The notes: generated by a model not told the origin, from the sequence alone. A stretch of 64,000 nt of DNA from Sphagnum compactum (GCA_965153455.1 OZ234503.1:2976001-3040000); one strand, 5' to 3'. Positions 1 to 14,000 are shown, counted from the first letter of the stretch. Translations and numbers: made by a program.

Positions 1-2827
1 GGCACATCTGGTGCACTAAAAATTGTCAAAAAAGAATTAGAATTGAGAAAGTTATGGCCCCCAAAGTAGAGGGGTGTCAAAAACTCAAAAAACAAACCAC
101 TGAAAGCTACAAAGCCAGTTCCCAAACACCCAAAAAAAACATTCCTTCTATGTTGCTCTGTTGCTATTAGAGTTCCAAGATGATTTGTAGAACTCGAGGT
201 GGCACTCCTACAGAACTTTAAATCATTTTAAACAAACCAGAAATAACAAAAGTTATAAGCCTTGAGAGTAGAAGAGGTACTTTCATTACTCCTTTTCCTT
301 TGCACTTCAAAGATGATTTCTAAAGCTTGAGGTAGCCCTCCAATAACATTTTAAATCACTGAAAATGAAGCACAGATGACAAAGATCTAAATAAATGTTC
401 GGTGATAGGGTAATGATCGGAGATTGACAGTTCTATCCTAACACTGTTTCTCTTCATAAAAACCTGCAATGGCTTTTGTAGTGCACCTGAAGGGCATCAT
501 CTTACATGGCATAAAAAGTTGTCAAGCTTTATGAAAGTGTAGTTACTCGTCTCCACAGGCAGTACAACATTTTTGAAAAGCCCTTCATTGTTCTTTCCTG
601 TGATATCGTAAAGATGCGTATTGTGGGAATGTCTTTATAAAAAAACATAATGTGCATATAATGTTGCATAATGTTTACGCCATGTAAAGCCCTCAGGGGC
701 AGGCAGGCTTTACAGAATCAGGCCCGCATTTGGCTCCACCTTGTGGGGCTCGTGCGCCCCTTTAAAGTTCGGCCCCCTCAGGCGTTACTCTACACCCATT
801 CTTGCGACTCTACCTGGGGTCTACAGGCTTGCAAGGTTTGGAAATGTCCAGAGCTTGCCGAAGAATTTGAACCCTTGATGATGGGGTTCGTGTTAGTGGT
901 TAAGCTACAAACGAGTGAAACTAGTTGTCATTGTTTGGGGATCGGTCAGCAACTTCACAGCACAAGATCAAGTTCACTACATTTGGAGTTGTGTTGGATT
1001 TGCACAACATTCCTCCTTTGCAGAAAGCTGATGTTCTTTCTGGCTTGAAGAGGCTCAGTACCAGCTGGTAGGGACTTGAGGTAATACCCGTCTCATACCC
1101 GTCTAGATACCAGGCATATATCCGCCATACACAGGACCAACACTTGTTCCTACTCTTCTCAAAACCAAGAGGGCAGGGTATTATTGAAATTTTTTACACT
1201 CTAGAGGGTATCATTTTATTTTTTTTAACTCTCAAAATTTTGAGAGCAGCCTATCATTAATTTCTATTTCAAAATGAAAGCCAACCCCACACTCTGGTAC
1301 CTTCAGCTTCTTGAGTGAGCTGGCCCTCTTATTAGTGGCTATGTTGAACCCCAGAATTGGTAATTTTGGACTCTGGCAAAGTGATTTAGGCTAATAAGAG
1401 CATATTTATTGGTGAGTTATCCTTTAAAGTCACCCTGTCGCTGTGCCCTAGTTTGACCCTGTAATCCCTGTTTCATCCCTAATTTGAATGTAGCTGTAAA
1501 GTGAGTGAAACCTGTTTTTTTAATACCCTTTTAATGAAACAGGATAATATATCAGTTCACAAGATTCGGAGGATTTTTATTCTGACAAGTCATGAAGAAT
1601 GTCGGCAACAGCAGCAGCAGCGAAAGGTACAACAGGTACGGCAAATCCAAAACCGGGCGGGGGGCGAAACTCCTCTGAGGACTGACTAATTTAGATGAGA
1701 AAAAACCAGTTTGGTCCTCTCTTTTTCTCCTATGTACTATCTATTTCCATCCTTGATTTTGTCACCAGTTTTGGCAAAACTGGGGCTCAGTACCCTAGGG
1801 CTGGCATGTTCCCGAAATAACTGGCCGTGAACTCCACTCCAGGGCCCATTATTTCAGCAACACCCCCCCGACCTGAGGCCATTAGCTAATGTAAAACCCA
1901 ACTCACTTTTTTTCCTTTTTGTGGGTATCAGACGGGTACCTGACGGATATCATGACAAAAAAGCCAAAATTTAAGAAAAAGTAATGCCCAAAGTGAAACA
2001 CCCGTCTGTCTCTACAGGGGGGCATTTCACTTGCTGCTGACACCCAATTACAGCCGGCATATAAGGCACCCTCCACTTGCACTACTGTAAAGTGTGCAGA
2101 GGGTTTTACAAAACCCCCCAGAAATTAGGGTTTTGTACCACGGTACGAGTGTAGATACTGGGTCGCTCAAATGCATCTCCTGCCACCCACCATGCCTGCT
2201 GCATTCATCCCGTCATGGAGCGCATGGAGCGCCGAGGCCTGTTGGTTTACTCTCTGGCCAGTTTTGTTTAGCCGTTTTGCAGGAGGAGATAGATCATCAA
2301 AGGAACACGAGAAGTCTGCCTGGGATGTATGTACCTTCATGTGGTTCAGGTCATAGACTTGCCAAGTCCACATGATTCCATTCTCATCATTACTCTGTTC
2401 ATGTGCGCAATAAGATCCATGAATTAGGCTGTTTTCCTTTACAGCTGAGTTCCCCGGTCTCTTGTCCTTAGGTCCCCTGTCAATGCCATCTCCGCGAATG
2501 CAAAGCACTGCGGGATGGATACAGTAGGAATCCCATTTATGCAGAGTCCATAAATCAGTTAGCTAGATACCTTCAGTGGTTTTACCAACGTCGTGCTGTG
2601 TTTCACGGTTGTTAATTGTATCAATAGGAGAACGCCACAGCTTTACATCTGTCCTGAAGGACGGCAAATTTTGTCTTTTTTGAGCTCAATGTTCCTGAAT
2701 TTGGGCGTCTTCAAAAACTGGCAGTAACTCAGTGTGGCAAGTGGACAGTTATAAGGAGACTTGTCTCATCGTTATCCATGGCCGGTTCTTCTCTCAATTC
2801 TTTTCTCCACTGTCCCAGCGTCTTTAT
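1..2827. other. Intergenic, no gene supported
   Basis: Short open frames occur here (for example 671-1048 and 2094-2375), but none resembles a known family and overlapping frames on both strands are equally open. The stretch around 2050-2110 has a TATA-like CATATAAGG followed by a GC-richer segment, which could be a promoter or part of an old element; nothing downstream confirms it. Around 1381-1440 the sequence shares the phrase AAAGTCACCCT with the diverged duplicate pair near 56.5 and 61.4 kb. Confidence 0.4.
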
Positions 2828-3121
2828 TGGCCTTGCCTACTACCAAGGCAAGAAGGATATTGTGTTTAGATTCATTCTAGAGTATAGTAGCTTAATGGAT
2901 TTTGGCCCCATACTAGGTAATAATAATAGGTCTCTATTTTTATCTGCGGATGTTTGAAAGATGATATCTTGGCTTGTGTTGAAACCTGAGATTAATTATA
3001 GCGTGATAATATCTTGAAGGATATTGGTTTCTTTTAGAGGATTTTTGGAAGATTATATTTTTGCAGTTTCCAAAAAAACTCGATTGCTTTAACATACTTC
3101 TTAATGTAAATGGCAAGGCCA
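2828..3121. mobile_element. MITE-like element, copy 1 (inverted relative to copy 2)
   Basis: The 294-bp segment starts with TGGCCTTGCC and ends with GGCAAGGCCA, a perfect 10-bp terminal inverted repeat. A diverged copy lies in the opposite orientation at 35355-35656 and shares the whole interior, including the block TAATAATAATAGG and its complement. No coding capacity is seen. Length, short inverted termini and dispersion fit a non-autonomous DNA transposon. No clean target-site duplication could be identified, so the superfamily is open. Confidence 0.6.
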
Positions 3122-3561
3122 CAGTGTGATCTCGACTGAGATCTCCTCAGCTAGTTGTCTCTTCCACTACTCTTCACAGCTTTTCGTAAGGCATTGTTAA
3201 ACTAAACAATGCATATTCTTTTCCATCTAGGCTGCAAGACAGATGAAGAAAGACTCTCAACATTACAAGAATTCCTCTGTGGGACACAGCCCAGAAGTAG
3301 TGGTGCAAATATTGTAAATAACATACAATTGAGGTCTTTGGTTGTTTATACAAATAAGTGGATGTTTTTCTACGTGATTGTGCCAATGTTGTTTGGAGCC
3401 TAAAAGGGTTAAGAGGTCTCTTCCTTTTTGTCCTTCTTACTTATTTCTATCATAGAATATCCATAACATTACAAAAGATGTAAACATCTTTCGTTTTAAA
3501 TCGAGCAATAGCAATAGGCTTAGCTACCTTACGGCTTCCCTCGCTTCAAAACCCACCTCCT

Positions 3562-3767
3562 TGTTGAAATACAAGTTAGTATAAGTTTAGTTAATGTGAA
3601 GAGACACCTAAAGACACTTAGTAAAGGAACACACTAGTTCCCGAGAGTTGCGACTCTTGAACAATTTGAAGAGCAAGGTGTCTAAAATTCCAAAAGTATG
3701 TTATGGGTTTCTTGGTTGGGAGGAACTTGTCAATAATTTTTTTTCTTAAACCTCTATTTTTTCTACA
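3562..3767 (+). repeat. 5' LTR of the copia element
   Basis: It begins TGTTGAAATACAAG and ends TTTTTTCTACA, giving the usual TG...CA boundaries. It matches 7764-7956, sharing blocks such as TTGGTTGGGAGGAACTTG. It is immediately followed by the primer-binding site. Confidence 0.85.
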
Positions 3768-3780
3768 TGGTATGGGAGCT
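3768..3780 (+). promoter_or_regulatory. Primer-binding site (initiator tRNA-Met type)
   Basis: TGGTATGGGAGCT directly abuts the CA end of the 5' LTR. Plant copia elements commonly carry TGGTATCAGAGCT here, complementary to the 3' end of initiator tRNA-Met. Two adjacent bases differ from that form, in keeping with the decay of the element. Confidence 0.75.
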
Positions 3781-3826
3781 TGGTAAGTGTTTAAAAATTA
3801 CAAAGCTTTCTTAACACTCATCCACC

Positions 3827-6800
3827 ATGGCTAGTATTGGGCCTGAACATTTAATTGATCGATTTAATAATAGTAATTACCAAACATGGTCCACTTGCAT
3901 GGAGATTTTTCTCCATTGAGAAGAACAATGGGACCATGTCAATGGTTGTACTATTAGACTAGTCGATCCCACAAATCAAATTGTTGGGGACATTAAAGAT
4001 ACAAAAACGAGAACTAATCTCCTTTTGTGTATGAAAGATAATCAATTGGTCCATGTTAAATCTTTTAAAACATCAAAAGAAATTTCATATCAAATTAAAA
4101 CTAATTTTTAGACAACCAATGTTAATAACATATGAGAGAGATATTGTTCAAGCCCATTTTGATAAATTTAGCTATGTGCTAGATGAATTGACTGTGCCAC
4201 AAAGGAAAGTGGCTAATGTTAAAGCTACAGCAAGCATTTTTGGGTTCAATGCCCAAACCATATGGGAGTTTGGTTATGGCCCAAATGAGTCGAGTGGGTA
4301 TTCTTCATGTAATTAAATCTCTTGTTGGAAGAAGAAACCAAAAGAAATACAAAACTATATGGAGGGGATAGTTTTGCATTGCATAGTGTAAATAATGGAG
4401 CAAATCCTTATAGGCCAAAAAGACCCAATTCCATCCATTTAAAAATCCAAATTGGAAAGCGAATAACAAAAATTTAAACAATGGACCAAAGAAACTTTTG
4501 GAAAATTGTTTCTATTGCAATCTTCCAGAGCATCAAATTAAAAATTGACTAAAAAGAATTGCAAATGAGAAAAGTCACAATGAGGCTCAATATCTCGTTT
4601 CAAACAAAACAAGAATACCCCATGTCTCCAACAAGACAAGGTTATTTGTAGCCTTTTTGTCAACATTTGATTTAAACAATAATAAATTAAGTTAAGTTGT
4701 AGATTCCAATGCCACTTGCCATGTGACGAATAATAAAAATTGGTTTATAATGGAGAAACAAAGTTCATTCCTAAAGTCTTAAATGTACCATTTAAGATAA
4801 ATCTAATCGGATTAATACAACTTGTGAAAGAGATGGCAACTTATACAAATTAAGCACTTTGGTCCCCTACTCTATTGATGTTTCACCTTGCATTGATACA
4901 ATAATTCAAAACAATCCAAATATAAGAAATCATGATTTATGGCATCAAAAATTGGGCCACATTAATGTAAAAAGATGAAACTAATGCATGCAAACAATTA
5001 TGTCAATAATGAGGTACAATGATAATGCTAAGGTTTATAGTTAACACAACTCCTCTTTTTAAACTATAATTATTGGTAGGGATGTCATATTTTATGAAGA
5101 ATTTCATTTACAAAGGGTCTAAGCATGGTAAATTAAACCACAAATGTTCCTTGAAGCATAAATGAAAAGTAGCCATCAAGTATGCTTTGATATATTGAAT
5201 TTAAAAATATTATTTAGTTCAGAGATTAATATGCACATTTTTTTCAACTTTGTTAAAATTTTAAATAAAGACTACATGTTCAAAATAGGTTTAAATAAAT
5301 TCATGGGAATTCAAGCGAAGCTCAGAGTCTACTTTATAACCTTTAAGTAGGTTGTAAGTAGGTGAAATATCACGTTTTTTTTAAAAATGAATTAATGGGG
5401 CCCTAAAATGTAATTGTGGCTTTTCATCTTTTTCACGTTCTAATAAAAATATATTTAGCTTGTAGGGTAAAAGTAGGTTTGACAAATATATTTACCAATC
5501 AATTTCAAACCTACTTATTACCTACTTTTATTGTACTGAAGTTTTTCAAATTTTATATTCAACTTACCATGAACGTAATGGAAGCATAAATGTTTTCAAA
5601 ATGAAGAATAAAAAACTTTCCAATCTACTTTTTTGTGTTTTTGTTTAAAAATGTCATTATTTTAAATGGGATTTTAGGTGGAAATATTTTTTGGTCTAAT
5701 TTACTATGCTTGGACCCCAAAACATAAGGGGAAATGGGTCAACTAATAAAGGCCAACCCATTTCAATGAAGAATAAATAACAGGTCAACAATGAGTATCT
5801 ATTTGGCATTTTATTGAAAATTACCAAAAACCTTTATGAATACCAACTATCTACATACTTCACATTGTAAACCATGTAGTTATACCACAACCTCATCCTC
5901 AAATTGAAATAATTTATCAAGAATTACCTTCTAAACCTCCTAAACATACTACCCAAAAGCTAATTTTTTCAAAATAACCAAGAAGAAGACGCATTTGACC
6001 ATTTGGATGATGCAAGCATTTTTTTACCACAATAATGCAACATCACCAATAGAATTCCAATGGTCATCTAGAACTTGGAAACCATCTAAATGGTTTCAAG
6101 ATTCAATAAATTACGAACAAATACTGGTAGCAATCAAATAAACCAAATAACACTAGAAACCTTAAGTAAAGCTTTGGAACAAAAAGGTGGTAAACAATGG
6201 CATGATGTTGCACAAGATGAATATAACTCATTAATTAAAAATAAAACTTGGACCTTAACCAAATTACATCCTAGTAGGCATGTTATTGATTGTAAATGGG
6301 TTTTCTACTTAAAATTTAAAGTGAATGGTCAAGTTGACAAATACAAGGCCCATTTAGTAACAAAAAGTTACTCCCAAGTTCTAGGTATATTATATTGAAA
6401 TTTTTTTCACCTATAGTAAATTAAGTTCTTTAAGAATTGTTATTGCCTTTGTAGCTAAATATGATTATGAAGTCCATCAAATGGACATAAAAATTGCCTT
6501 CTTAAATGGTGAACTTGAAGAAGATATATATATGAGACAACTTGAAGGCTTTATACAAACCAAAAATAATTTTGTTTGTAAACTAAATAAATGTTTATAT
6601 GAACTTAAACAAAGTTTGCGAGCTTGGTTTGCCCACATGGACACCTATTTTTACAATGGTTTTGAGTGAAATAGGCAAACACAAAAATGTATGTCAAAAG
6701 ATTGGGAGCATTGATTGTGGCCATAGCCATATATGTAGATGATTTATTATTGTCACCAATGATCATAAAAAATTATTACCACAAGCAAAAGTTTAACTAT

Positions 6801-7620
6801 GTGTAGAATTTGATATATTTGACATAGGATAAATAGAAATTTACCATCTTGGTATTCAAATTAAAACGAATTATGAACTTCATATCATGGAACTTAATTA
6901 ATTTAAATACATAAATGATGTATAAAAAGATTTAGCATGGAAAATTGTAAACCAATTTCCAAACCATTAAAATCAGGTTCAAAATAAACTAGAAACCAAT
7001 CTCTAATTCAAAAGAACAAAGGAGAAAGATGACTGAAATTCCCTATAAATAAAGAGTGGGGAACTTAATGTATGCAATGGTTTATACACAACCAAACATT
7101 GCATTTGATGTGGGAGTAGTATCACAACACTTAGCTAACCTTGGAAATGCCCATCGATCTATAGTAAAAATGATCATGTGATACCTTAAAAGAACTTCCA
7201 ATCAAGGGTTACTCTATAAAGAAAAATCAATTTTAATTCCTTTACCCAATGTAATATGATATGGGTATTCTAATGTGATGGGGCAATTGACATTGACATT
7301 AGAAAATCCACATCTAGATATGTGTTTATTATATCTTCTGCAACTATAAGTTGGACCAACAAAAGGTAAACAACATTTGTTCTATCTTCCATTGAGGTGG
7401 AATACATGGCCTATACCTTGGTAGCAAAAGAAATAATATGGTTTTGTCAACTCCTATGTGACCTAGATGAAAAACAACTTAAGTTTACTATCATTCATGG
7501 GGATAATAAAAATGACATTGCATTGGTTGAGAATCCCAAATTCCATTCACATTTTAAGCACATTAAACTCCAATTTCACTTTATATGCACTTGCGAAAGT
7601 TTCTTCTAGTGACATCCAAT
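3827..7620 (+). pseudogene. copia gag-pol polyprotein, broken
   Basis: The gag frame opens at ATG 3827 and stops after 30 codons (TGA at 3917). A CCHC zinc knuckle is visible at 4507-4548 (C-x2-C-x4-H-x4), but its last cysteine is a TGA stop. A protease-like VVDSNATCH motif lies at 4696-4722, with the usual DSGA changed to DSNA. The pre-integrase motif LWHQKLGH follows at about 4938. After the MITE insertion, reverse transcriptase is readable at 6090-6398 and 6481-6669 (AFLNGELEEDIYM), with the catalytic YVDD at 6732-6743. RNase H remnants (KSTSRYVF, SSIEVEYMA) run from about 7260 to 7620. The domain order integrase-RT-RNase H identifies copia rather than gypsy. Confidence 0.9.
5115..5717. 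mobile_element. MITE inserted in the copia element
   Basis: The ends are a long imperfect inverted repeat: GGGTCTAAGCATGGTAAATT at the left pairs with the complement of AATTTACTATGCTTGGACCC at the right. The 4-bp CAAA lies on both sides (5111-5114 and 5718-5721), a possible target duplication. The insertion separates the end of integrase (RDVIFYEEF) from the RT region. Inside, two further inverted blocks around TAAAAGTAGGTTTG (5468) and CAAACCTACTTATTACC (5507) can form a stem. No protein is encoded. Confidence 0.75.
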
Positions 7621-7763
7621 TGCAATATTGTTCTATTGAAAATATGGTGGTTGAACTAAAAGTTTACCCAAAGAAAAACATGAGTTGTGTACTATGAAAG
7701 TTGGAATAGTGTCCTTTTCACATATTGACATATAATCAAACAAGTATCCCAATTTAATCGGAA

Positions 7764-7956
7764 TGTCAAAATATAAGTTAGTATAAATTTAATTAATGTG
7801 AAGAAACACTAGTTCCCAAGAGTTGCAACTCTTGAACAGTTTAAAGAGCAAGGTAGGTGAAACTCTAGAGGCATGTTTTGGGTTTCTTGGTTGGGAGGAA
7901 CTTGTCAATAAAAACTTATTTTCAATTGTCTTTCTTGAACATCTATTTTTTCTACA
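7764..7956 (+). repeat. 3' LTR of the copia element
   Basis: It starts TGTCAAAATATAAG and ends TTTTTTCTACA, matching the 5' LTR with scattered substitutions and a deletion around position 7807. There is no convincing polypurine tract immediately upstream. Confidence 0.85.
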
Positions 7957-8058
7957 ACCCCATTCCCATTGTTGGCTTTGTTGTAGCTAATTGGTAGATG
8001 AATTAAAAACCTTTCTATTTCTCCTTGATTTTCAAACTCCTAGCTAATAGTCAACTTG

Positions 8059-8150
8059 TTTGGACTATGGTCCTTTCCTTTCATACCTTTGCATTCTCCT
8101 TAGGTTTGGACTATGGTCGTTTCCTTTCATACCTTTGCATTATCCTTAGG
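8059..8150 (+). repeat. 46-bp tandem duplication
   Basis: The unit beginning TTTGGACTATGGTC occurs at 8059-8104 and 8105-8150 with two substitutions, and a third copy starts at 8151 but breaks off. The open frame that spans it (8025-8423) owes part of its length to this duplication and resembles no known protein. Confidence 0.85.
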
Positions 8151-10640
8151 TTTGGGGTATGTATAAAAATAAAGTCATACAAAGTTACAACAATTTATGT
8201 CCCAAATCATGCTTCAATAAATAATAATTTTAACTCCTTGTCCACAACATGTGCTATATATACTACAAGCATACAAACCCACTACATTCTTATCGGGTTT
8301 CCTTATATTAAGCCACTACTACATGATTCCGTTATCATGTTTTGCATCCCATTGCACACATCAAAATATGCACACAACCTCTTTTGTTTGGAACTAGGAT
8401 GTAAAACACTAAAAGAAATTTGAAAATCAACGACTAGATTTGTGATTCATTTGTAATTGTAATGGACACATACAATTAAAAATAACCTAATTGCCTTATA
8501 CAAGTGCCATAAAACAGTCAATTGCAAAAGACATGAATGGCTATGAAGTTGAAAGTGTAGTTGCAAACTTTATGACTAGGTTAGAATTTCTCATCCATTG
8601 CCATGGATGATCCTTAGTATGATGTGGAAGCCCAATTTGCGATTGCATTTGTGACTACATTTGGGATAATCGCATGCTACCAAATGTGCCATTGATGGGT
8701 GGTTAGGATTTAATCACATTGTAATTTAAAGAGCCAATGGCCATAAAACACATGGTAATTTTCCAGTTGTTCAAAAAATATGTATTATAATTACAATAAT
8801 TCAATATTACAATGAAAATAATTAAATATTATAATTAATTAATTATAATCCATCCTAGGCTAAACTATAATAAGTAGTCACTTCTAGGCTAAGTTAGGGT
8901 AGAATATGTTAACATAGGTTAAGTAGGTAGGTAGGATCCTATTTTTTTTGTTGGAGACAAGCCTTTTGATTGGCTCATCCTAAATGGCACATGCATTATG
9001 TTCATAGTGCAAACCATGAATCTAGTCCTTTTTTTCACCTATTTATATACTTTACAAGTTTAAAGTTGTAGACAAAGGATATGGGATATATTCTAATGAA
9101 AAGGAAACACTACAACACTACAACATTATCACATCCTTTGTGTCATACAAAAACATTATCATATACCTACACAATAAAATATGTACTATTTTCCCTACCT
9201 ATTTACTACATATCATACTTACTACCTACTACCTATCCTACTTATTAATATCACCTAGTCCAAGTGTTTCCAATTTCTTGCCACCATATAATCCAATGAA
9301 CGAATCTTTGGCAAAGCTTCTAAATTTGTTATGAAAAGCAAACAACAAAGATGATAAGCTTGTGAGCTTACCAACCAAATAAGCAGAACTAATGCCCACA
9401 TTTCCTCTGCTTTCATTAATGAAAGCACCAACAACCATAAAACAAAACAAACAAAATACGAATTACTTGAAGCAAACATAACCACCATACTCTTGAATGA
9501 TCAAGATCTCACATCAAGTGTCGAATTAGGGTAATCCTAGTGTTATTTTTCACTTTTTCATCTTCTTGCTCATTTTAGGTCACACTACAACATTTGCACA
9601 TCACTAATGTTCTTCCTCTTCATGTTTTTCCCATCTTTAAGTTGCAAAAAGTTATAAGTCACAATCAATAATATAAATACTACATAAAAATTCAATAAAA
9701 ACTGATGGCCAGAACCATCACACATAAGACAAAAGGGAAAGCCAAAAAAAAAGGCCAAAAAACGTTCAACCCACAAGAACCAAAAACGGAGAAAGTTAGT
9801 CCCTCTCATGGTAGGAAGTTATTTCACCCATAGCCCCTCTAATGTTGCCAACATGCAAATTGTGAGATTTAATAATAATAGAAGGTCTAGAACAAGCATT
9901 TCTTGCCAATGCAATCTTTCTTTCTATAGTAAAAGCGAAAAGCAATACTAACATGTTGCCTGAAAACTGAAAGTAAATAAATGGATGAATGAATTATTTC
10001 AAAAATTGCTGAAAACTGGAATTGCCAATTATCAACAAGATCGAATACATGTCCAACACTACTACAAACCAACTTATTCACGAATTGGCATCTTAGAAAA
10101 TTTTGAAGAAGCTGCTACTACTTTCATTGGGCCATTTTTAGACCAAAAATTAACATTTCCAATCTAGAACATTGGATTTCATCTTTAGGATTTCTAGAAT
10201 CAACCGTTTACATTTACCATTACAATCAATCTGCTTGTGTGATATCAATACTCTATGGAAAAAATGTAATTGAAATTTAGGGTTCAAGCCAAAAAATTGA
10301 TTTTCTTGGTGAAATTTCACCTAATTGTGAAACAAAAAATGCAAAAGTAAAATGATATCTAGGGTTTTCAATCATGAGATTCATGGAAAATAATAATAAT
10401 AATAAAACTGAGATTTCTATCTTTGGTTTTAGTAACGAGCCCAAAATATAGAAGGATGCTAAATTTTTTTTCAGTTTTGTATCTTGAATATAGCCAAATT
10501 TGGCTAAAATCTTCCTACGCATGATTGCCACTTTGATTATATCACAAAAATTGACAAAGGAAACACGGATAATTGCTATCACTTGCCATACCACATAGCA
10601 GAATTTTCTTCAACGTCCATGTAAAGGCAGTTTGTCTAGG
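8151..10640. other. AT-rich intergenic DNA, no gene seen
   Basis: Open frames are short, overlapping and low in complexity. Poly-A and poly-T runs and ACCTACT-type motifs are frequent (for example 9190-9245). Nothing resembling a conserved domain, LTR or terminal inverted repeat was found by eye. Confidence 0.5.
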
Positions 10641-10659
10641 CCAGGCCTAAGAGAAAAAC

Positions 10660-11090
10660 TTATATTTTGCAGCCCCACCAACCCTCTCCAGGTTCTCAGA
10701 GCTGGTGCCCACGGTTATCAAACTCCCAAAATACCTGGTTCTGATACATCACCATGGTTATCAAAAATCAACTACCTTGGCTATTACATATAACCATGGT
10801 TCTCACTTTTTTTAAAATGTCAAATAGCTGCCGAGAAAATTGCTGGTTATTTGCGGGGTTTTTTCATGGAACCTGGCGGTTCTTTGATGGTTTCAAAATA
10901 CCCGGAGCCAACGGTTCTTTGACTCTGATTATTTTCAAATACCTGGACCCGGTGGTTCTTCGATTCTGATTTTTCCAAATTACCCAGAACCAGCGGTTCT
11001 CTCTTTCCGAATTTTTTTTCAAATAGCTGGAAAAACTTGTGGTTATTGCAAAAAATCAAAGACCCATTTCACACTAGTAGAAACCTGTTA
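10660..11090. repeat. hAT-MITE-related repeat, degraded
   Basis: The block carries repeated phrases GGTTCTTTGAT, CCATGGTTATCAAA and AATACCTGG, and ends with CACACTAG. The same vocabulary occurs inside the better-preserved hAT-type MITEs at 28051-28369 and 45297-45634, so this is probably a diverged relative. Clear terminal repeats and a target duplication were not found. Confidence 0.45.
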
Positions 11091-14000
11091 GAATTTGTGT
11101 AATGTAATTGGAGGGCATGTCATAGTGTGAATTATTTCTCCGCCCCACAAGGGGCAATTCTATTTTATGAGTGCAAGCCTCATAAAAAATGTAAAGCCTT
11201 GTAAGTTGTTGTTTTTGTAAAGGTTGAATTGAGTTTTATTCCATGTATAAAGCCCATGAATGAGAGCATTATAGAAATTGCACTTGCACTTGACTTTCAT
11301 CTCATGAACCCTCCTTATTTTGGTAATGCCCTTGCCCTCAAGTTTTACCTTACACAATATTTTTTAGATCTAGGACGATTAAGAATGCATTGGATTGCCC
11401 GCATCACACTTGGGATTGGTCATTTGGAGATCTATTCACATCTCTTAGAGCATCTCCAATGGTGGTGAAAAAGTGACCTGCATGGCCAATTTTTTTTTGG
11501 GATGAAAACTAAACCATTATGCCAAGAAAAATAATTTGTTCCTTCAGAAAACTATCCTGCATGGCCAATTTTTTGGATGAAAACTACACCATTATGCCAA
11601 GAAAAATTCATTTGTTCCTCCAGAAAACTATGCTGCATGGTGTGGGGTTTCAAAAGCCTTGCAAAACAATTATTTTTGATGGGTTGGTCGACCAAAGTCA
11701 TTAACCACAAGTTGACTACTCTTGATTGGCTAACCACCATTGTTGGCGTATTTGTGAATTTAAAATGTAACCTAAAAATATATAATTCAATCTTTATTAT
11801 TTGTGGATCGGGAAATGACAATCATTTGTTCTAACACTAGATGTGAAAATTAATAATAGTGTTTGAGATTTTCCTACTCTCGTTATAGATCCTCTCCAAT
11901 ACTCCAAGATGGAAATTGAGTTCACAAACAATAATGGTGTATCAATCATGTTTTTGGGATCTTGGAAGACTCAATCAAATGGAATTTCAGGATTTTTATG
12001 TATTATGGATTTTGTTCAAAATACAATTCACCTACAAATATTAAAAATCCAAGCCCAAAACAAGAAATGGAATACAAACAAAACAATGAGCCACAATGAA
12101 ACTTGTCTAAAAACACAAAAACTTACAACAATAAACTTGTATGTCTATCACTTTTGATGAGACACACACCCGATTCACACTTCAATCGTTTCCAAATTAG
12201 TATTCAATTTGGTATATTAATCTAAATTAAAACCTAATCAAAACTTAATCAAACTGATTAACATAACACACCTAACACAAAAAAGAACTATCTCTCACAA
12301 GGAATGCCATCCTAATAGGACCTTTCCACCATCAAGTAGGGGCTAGGGCAAATGTGAAAGGGATGAAAGTATGTATGAGCATACATCACATAAGCCTTCC
12401 AATTTGTAAGATTTATTTATTTCAAAAAAATCATCATAAGTCCAAGCTTGCCTTAATGTAATTGTTTCAAAAATCCATTTAAAATGGGATTTAAATGTTT
12501 TTCATGCGATTTCAAATCTTTGCATCCATGACCAAGACATTTTCCAACTAAGCCCTACAACCTTCAATATTTTCCATGATTTGAAGTTCAATTACATATG
12601 CCACCTTAACACAATTTAGGAGAGATCTCCTTCATGGCCAACCCAACATGGCCATTTCTTTGTCCATGACATTGTTACATTGATTAATCAATGGATTGAA
12701 ATATTATATTCATTCATTGCCAATCATGATATGTGATCATCAATGTGATTAAATGTTTTTTGGTTGGGTCTATGTGTCATGTTATAATTTGAGGGAAAAT
12801 AATAATGGAAGCAAATTAATTGGATAAGATTAATTATGGATGAAAGTTTGAAATTCATTATTTGAATTGAATCTTCTATGGTTCCAAATTTTTAACATTG
12901 TACAAATTACATATATAATTTTGAGTTCCTAATTAAATTTAATGATATTAAATGAATCTTTAGGAATTGTTTTCTACATTAGTTGTGCTTCTACATATGA
13001 ACTAATTACTCATTTATTTGTTAAGGTAGTTTGTTTCATTCGTCATACATTGAGATCTCCCAAACCATGATGCCTCTCACCATGCACTTGGTATCATTTG
13101 GAAAGCCTTCAATAAATGGGATTCCTTGGAGGTAATTTTGTGATTTTTGAACCCATGGTGCAAGATATATTGGATATAAAGAATCATTTTGAAGGAGAAA
13201 TTAATTGGGTAATGAGTTCACACTTGAGTTAGTAGCACATGCCATACTAATACATGTTAGTTATGCATTCATTAATTAACTAGTTATAAATTCCAAGTTG
13301 AGTTAAGCATATATATCGAATTTTAGATATAACATAATCCTTTCATTATTTAAATTCATATAAATGAAGACTTGTGAAATCAATAAACAATTATTATTGT
13401 ACATAAATATATTATATTATCGTGATGTGTATGAATGGTAGTTATAACAACAAGCATGTTCATCGTTATACATTTAATGCAAGGAAAACATTTGGAACCC
13501 AAAACAAAATGAAGAAATTAAAGATTTTTGCATTTGAAACCTCATTGTCGGAATTGTGCAAGCTAGATGTGATTGGAACGTTTAGGGTTTCAAAATAAAT
13601 TGTTGCACAAATCATATGATATTATTATTTTTTCTAACATAATATATAACTTTTCAGTTTAATTTAAATGAAAATATCTTATAAGACTCTATTAAATAAC
13701 TCTTATAAGACATGTGGTCTTATTTACCCCTAGAACACCCCCATGTTTAACTCTTTTACAAGCTACCAATCATGAATGTATGACAATTAGTATACACATT
13801 CTAAATGGGTTGAAACATTTTAATTTCAACAAAATGGTGGGACACAATTTTTAACCTCATATGATTAGCCAAATGCTAGATGAATTGGTGAGTATGCCTT
13901 TTATTTCTAGCCTCACCTTCATCCACTAATACATATTTTGCAAACTTCCTTCATGTAACATAAAAGACCTTGACAATTTTCACTAGTCTTTATGTTTCTA

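Larger units (their letters stand above)
3562..7956 (+). mobile_element. Degenerate Ty1/copia LTR retrotransposon
   Basis: The element has two diverged LTRs (3562-3767 and 7764-7956), a primer-binding site after the 5' LTR, and remnants of gag, protease, integrase, reverse transcriptase and RNase H in copia order. A 603-bp MITE is inserted at 5115-5717. Many stop codons and frame changes show that it is long dead. LTR divergence includes a deletion of about 25 bp in the 3' LTR. No 5-bp target-site duplication is recognisable at the ends, consistent with age. Confidence 0.9.

Noticed and set aside
671-1048. 125-codon frame as a gene
   Set aside because: No domain, no splice or promoter context, and no protein-like conservation that I recognise.
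8025-8423. 132-codon frame next to the copia 3' LTR
   Set aside because: Its beginning is made of a 46-bp tandem duplication and the remainder has no known domain.
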